A stretch of 24,318 nucleotides of DNA from Anaerolineae bacterium (GTDB lineage: Bacteria > Chloroflexota > Anaerolineae > JACIWP01). Numbering within the stretch: the stretch's first letter is position 1; each line of letters begins with the position of its first letter. Below the pieces are notes generated by a model. The model was not told the DNA's origin. It ran no database searches and saw only the letters and a program-made list of their open reading frames with translations. Shown piece by piece: positions 22,379-24,318 of this stretch. The stretch lies in NCBI GenBank assembly GCA_014360855.1, contig JACIWP010000007.1, forward strand, positions 1 to 24,318, in the 5' to 3' direction. The translations under genes and the position numbers were made by a program.

Positions 22379-23776
22379 ATGAGCACATCAGAATGCGTAC
22401 AGGGGTATCTCGACACCCTCGAACACCAGGTGCTGGACCTGGATGAGATTCCCGAGGAACAGCGCCGGCATTTGCTCTCCCTGCTACACCTGCTCCGCCA
22501 GCAGGTTATATCCCTCTCGCAAAGGGAGCAAGCCTATTACACCATATTGAAATCCTGTGAGGACCTGGCCGCGTTCGAGGACGTGGATGAGGTCATCCTT
22601 TCCACCCTGGAGCGCGCTGTCGAGCTGACGAAAGCGGAGCGCGGCTTCTGCATCCTGGCCGGCCGGCAGGGTGAGCCGGCATGCACAGTCTCCCACCGCT
22701 ACCCACCAGAAGCCGCGGACCGCAAACAGCCCAGCGAGACGATCGTGCGCCACGTCCTCGAAGGAGGCCGGCCGCTCCGCACCACCAACGCCGAGCATGA
22801 CCCTCGCTTCCAGGATTCCGTCAGTATCACCAGCTATCATATCCGCTCGGTACTGTGCGCGCCGCTGTCCCTCAAGGACGAAATCCTGGGTGCGCTGTAC
22901 CTGGACACGCGCCAGCGGGTGCGGCAGTTCAGCGAGGTGGACCTGCAAACCCTGGAAGCCATGGCTTCCCAGGCTTCCGTGGCCATTGCCCTGGCGCGGC
23001 TGATCTCCGAACTGCGTACGCAGAACGAGCGGCTGGAGAAAACCCTGCGCGAACTGGATAGGACCAGGCATGAGCTGACCAAGGCAGAACGCCTCTCCAT
23101 GCTGGGACAGGTGACCGCCGGCATCGTCCATGACCTGCGCGGCCCCATGAATACGATCAAGGGATATGCCGGCCTGCTGAGCAACGGCGAACCAGGCCCG
23201 GGAGAGCGCCGGCAGTTGACCGGCTACATCCTGCAGGCGGTGGACCGCCTGAATTCCATGTGCCAGGAACTGCTGGATTTCGCCCGCGGTGAGGTGACCC
23301 TTACTCCCCGCATCGTGTACGTGCCGGAGTTCATGGAACGACTGCGCATCCTGCTCCAGCCGGAATGGGAGATGCGCGGCCTGCATCTGGAGATGGAAAC
23401 AGGCTATATCGGGCCGGCGGTATTCGATGAAGGTCGGCTGACGCGTGCCCTGATGAACATTGCCAACAACGCCCGTGATGTCCTGAGGCCTGGCGGGATC
23501 CTGCGCATCGGCATGCGCGTCGCGGAGAGTGGGCTCGAATTTCGCCTGAGCGACAATGGGCCTGGCATACCGCCGGCCCTGCGCGAGCGGCTGTTCGAAC
23601 CCTTCGTCACCTTTGGCAAACGTGAGGGGACGGGCCTCGGCCTGGCCATCGCCCGCAAGATTGTCGAGGACCACGGCGGCACCATCCGATTGGATGAAAG
23701 CTGTACCAACGGCGCCGCGTTCATCATCACCCTGCCCCTGGAATGCATCCCACCGGAGGAGCGGCCGCGCCGCTGA
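22379..23776 (+). CDS. Soluble GAF-domain sensor histidine kinase
   Basis: The 465-residue protein has no signal or membrane segment, so it senses a cytoplasmic cue. After a 60-residue helical N-terminus comes a GAF domain (about 63-212: LERAVELTKAERGFCILAG, later VLCAPLSLKDEILGALYLD). A coiled-coil linker leads to the dimerisation/phosphotransfer helix with H251 in GIVHDLRGPMNTIKGY. The ATPase domain shows the N box NIANNARD, the G1 box DNGPGIP, an F box (FEPFVTFGK) and the G2 box EGTGLGLAIARKI. ATG 22379 has GAGG nine bases upstream; TTG 22364 would put the start within that site. No response regulator gene is adjacent, so its partner is elsewhere. The GAF ligand is unknown. Confidence 0.93.
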   Translation: MSTSECVQGYLDTLEHQVLDLDEIPEEQRRHLLSLLHLLRQQVISLSQREQAYYTILKSCEDLAAFEDVDEVILSTLERAVELTKAERGFCILAGRQGEPACTVSHRYPPEAADRKQPSETIVRHVLEGGRPLRTTNAEHDPRFQDSVSITSYHIRSVLCAPLSLKDEILGALYLDTRQRVRQFSEVDLQTLEAMASQASVAIALARLISELRTQNERLEKTLRELDRTRHELTKAERLSMLGQVTAGIVHDLRGPMNTIKGYAGLLSNGEPGPGERRQLTGYILQAVDRLNSMCQELLDFARGEVTLTPRIVYVPEFMERLRILLQPEWEMRGLHLEMETGYIGPAVFDEGRLTRALMNIANNARDVLRPGGILRIGMRVAESGLEFRLSDNGPGIPPALRERLFEPFVTFGKREGTGLGLAIARKIVEDHGGTIRLDESCTNGAAFIITLPLECIPPEERPRR

Positions 23777-23847
23777 ACCTTAAGCCGGCCCCCGCCATCC
23801 TCTTTTAACCTCATATATTGTCAAGTGTACGCGGCTGTTTCTCGCCG

Positions 23848-23872
23848 GCCGGCTGTACGGCGCACAGCCGGT
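23848..23872 (+). terminator. Stem-loop after the histidine kinase gene
   Basis: CCGGCTGT (23849-23856) and ACAGCCGG (23864-23871) form a perfect 8-bp stem with a 7-base loop, extended by one wobble pair. TCCTTTCAT follows, so the U-tract is weak. It lies 72 nt after the kinase stop and probably ends that transcript. Confidence 0.45.
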
Positions 23873-23889
23873 CCTTTCATACCCTTCGC

Positions 23890-23929
23890 CTATATATGGG
23901 CATCTCTTGCCCCAAACCACCGTATATAG
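23890..23929. repeat. Nested AT-rich inverted repeat
   Basis: CTATATATGG (23890-23899) and CCGTATATAG (23920-23929) pair over 10 bases with one wobble. Inside them, GGGCA (23898-23902) and TGCCC (23908-23912) form an alternative small hairpin that shares bases 23898-23899 with the outer arm. It could be a protein-binding dyad or part of an RNA structure. Confidence 0.35.
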
Positions 23930-24253
23930 TAGCATGCGCGGCCGAAGTTCGCCGGCGTGTTAACCCACAGCCCACCTTCGTCCCTTAATACTGGTTATGG
24001 TCAAATATCGGGATGTCTTTGCGCCGTGTCGAGGGGAGCGCCGGCGGAGACATGCGCAATATCGAGAGAAAAAAGGAGCATAATGGAGCAAATAACAAGG
24101 TTTCGAAGCATTTTTCGCCAATAATCCATGAAATTGCCCGAATTCCTCAGGAAAAATCCGCACACTGGCCAACAGGCCTGTTAACCCGAGGCCGGCAAAG
24201 CCCGCTTTACGTGGTTTATCGTCAAGCACAGAGGGTGCTCGCAGGGCATAAAT

Positions 24254-24296
24254 AGGGGGCCGCCGGCATGCACAACATGCCGCGCTGGCCCCCTTT
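24254..24296. terminator. Strong terminal hairpin
   Basis: AGGGGGCC (24254-24261) pairs with GGCCCCCT (24287-24294), and CGGCATG (24264-24270) with CATGCCG (24276-24282), across a small internal loop and a 5-base apex. TTTCCCC follows on the plus strand, while AATTT-type sequence is absent on the minus side. It ends whatever is transcribed in the preceding gap or a gene entering from beyond the window. Confidence 0.6.
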
Positions 24297-24318
24297 CCCC
24301 ATCCGAAAATGCCCTAAA

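Larger units (their letters stand above)
23777..24318 (+). other. Intergenic region with hairpins and a possible micro-ORF
   Basis: The last 542 bases hold no gene I can support. Visible in order: a stem-loop at 23848-23872, a nested inverted repeat at 23890-23929, a well-formed Shine-Dalgarno sequence (AAGGAG, 24073-24078) ahead of a 13-codon frame at 24083-24124 (MEQITRFRSIFRQ), and a strong hairpin at 24254-24296. An 80-codon frame at 24013-24255 spans the micro-ORF in another frame and resembles nothing known. The region is visibly less GC-rich than the genes. Confidence 0.5.

Noticed and set aside
23960..24229. 89-codon minus-strand frame near the right edge
   Set aside because: It has no convincing start signal or motif and overlaps the region of hairpins.
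24013..24255. 80-codon plus-strand frame near the right edge
   Set aside because: It has a weak ribosome-binding site, no recognisable domain and an odd composition; the better SD signal inside it points to a different frame.

Overview
The window is about 24.3 kb of GC-rich bacterial chromosome, densely packed with genes. It is most likely from a Chloroflexota (Anaerolineae-like) organism. The best lineage hint is the secreted Asp-box propeller protein. It ends in a Thr/Pro-rich TPTAT-type linker followed by a short hydrophobic tail (AWLPILGRGE), an arrangement I associate with exported Chloroflexota proteins. This assignment is inference, since no rRNA gene is present. The palindrome GCCGGC is strikingly abundant in genes and in terminator stems alike.

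Layout. 1-6665 (+): the 3' end of a family 2 glycosyltransferase, an LPG-synthase-TM/UPF0104 membrane protein, a Nudix hydrolase, a FemAB/CelD-like acyltransferase, a GT4 glycosyltransferase, a PIG-L/LmbE deacetylase, a YdjM-like membrane hydrolase and rsmD. This reads as surface-glycan or glycoconjugate assembly with housekeeping genes attached. 6671-13517 (-): transcribed from right to left, a UgpC/MalK-type ABC ATPase, apgM phosphoglycerate mutase, a phosphofructokinase with PPi-type specificity residues, a K+-independent H+-pumping pyrophosphatase and Maf. This is a pyrophosphate-centred energy block. 13518-14025: a regulatory gap with promoters pointing both ways and a possible structured leader. 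14026-16667 (+): copZ-like chaperone and copA Cu+ ATPase. 16715-19667 (-): a seven-helix membrane protein overlapping gyrB by 4 nt; gyrB carries an apparent single-base deletion near its 3' end. 19859-22084 (+): the secreted propeller. 22116-22192 (-): tRNA-Glu(CTC). 22379-23776 (+): a soluble GAF-histidine kinase. 23777-24318: a gap with hairpins, one SD-preceded micro-ORF and a strong terminal hairpin.

How the genes fit together. PPi-PFK can phosphorylate fructose-6-phosphate with PPi instead of ATP. The pyrophosphatase stores PPi energy as a proton gradient. Maf releases PPi from non-canonical nucleotides, and ApgM serves lower glycolysis. CopZ and CopA form a standard copper chaperone/efflux pair. 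Convergent gene pairs share compact two-way terminators (copA/gyrB and propeller/tRNA-Glu). I saw no CRISPR array, insertion sequence, prophage or integron. I found no plainly new defence or mobile system. The most notable items are the PPi block, the gyrB frameshift, the metal-site-less second HMA domain in CopA, the gyrB-membrane protein overlap and two possible structured RNA regions.
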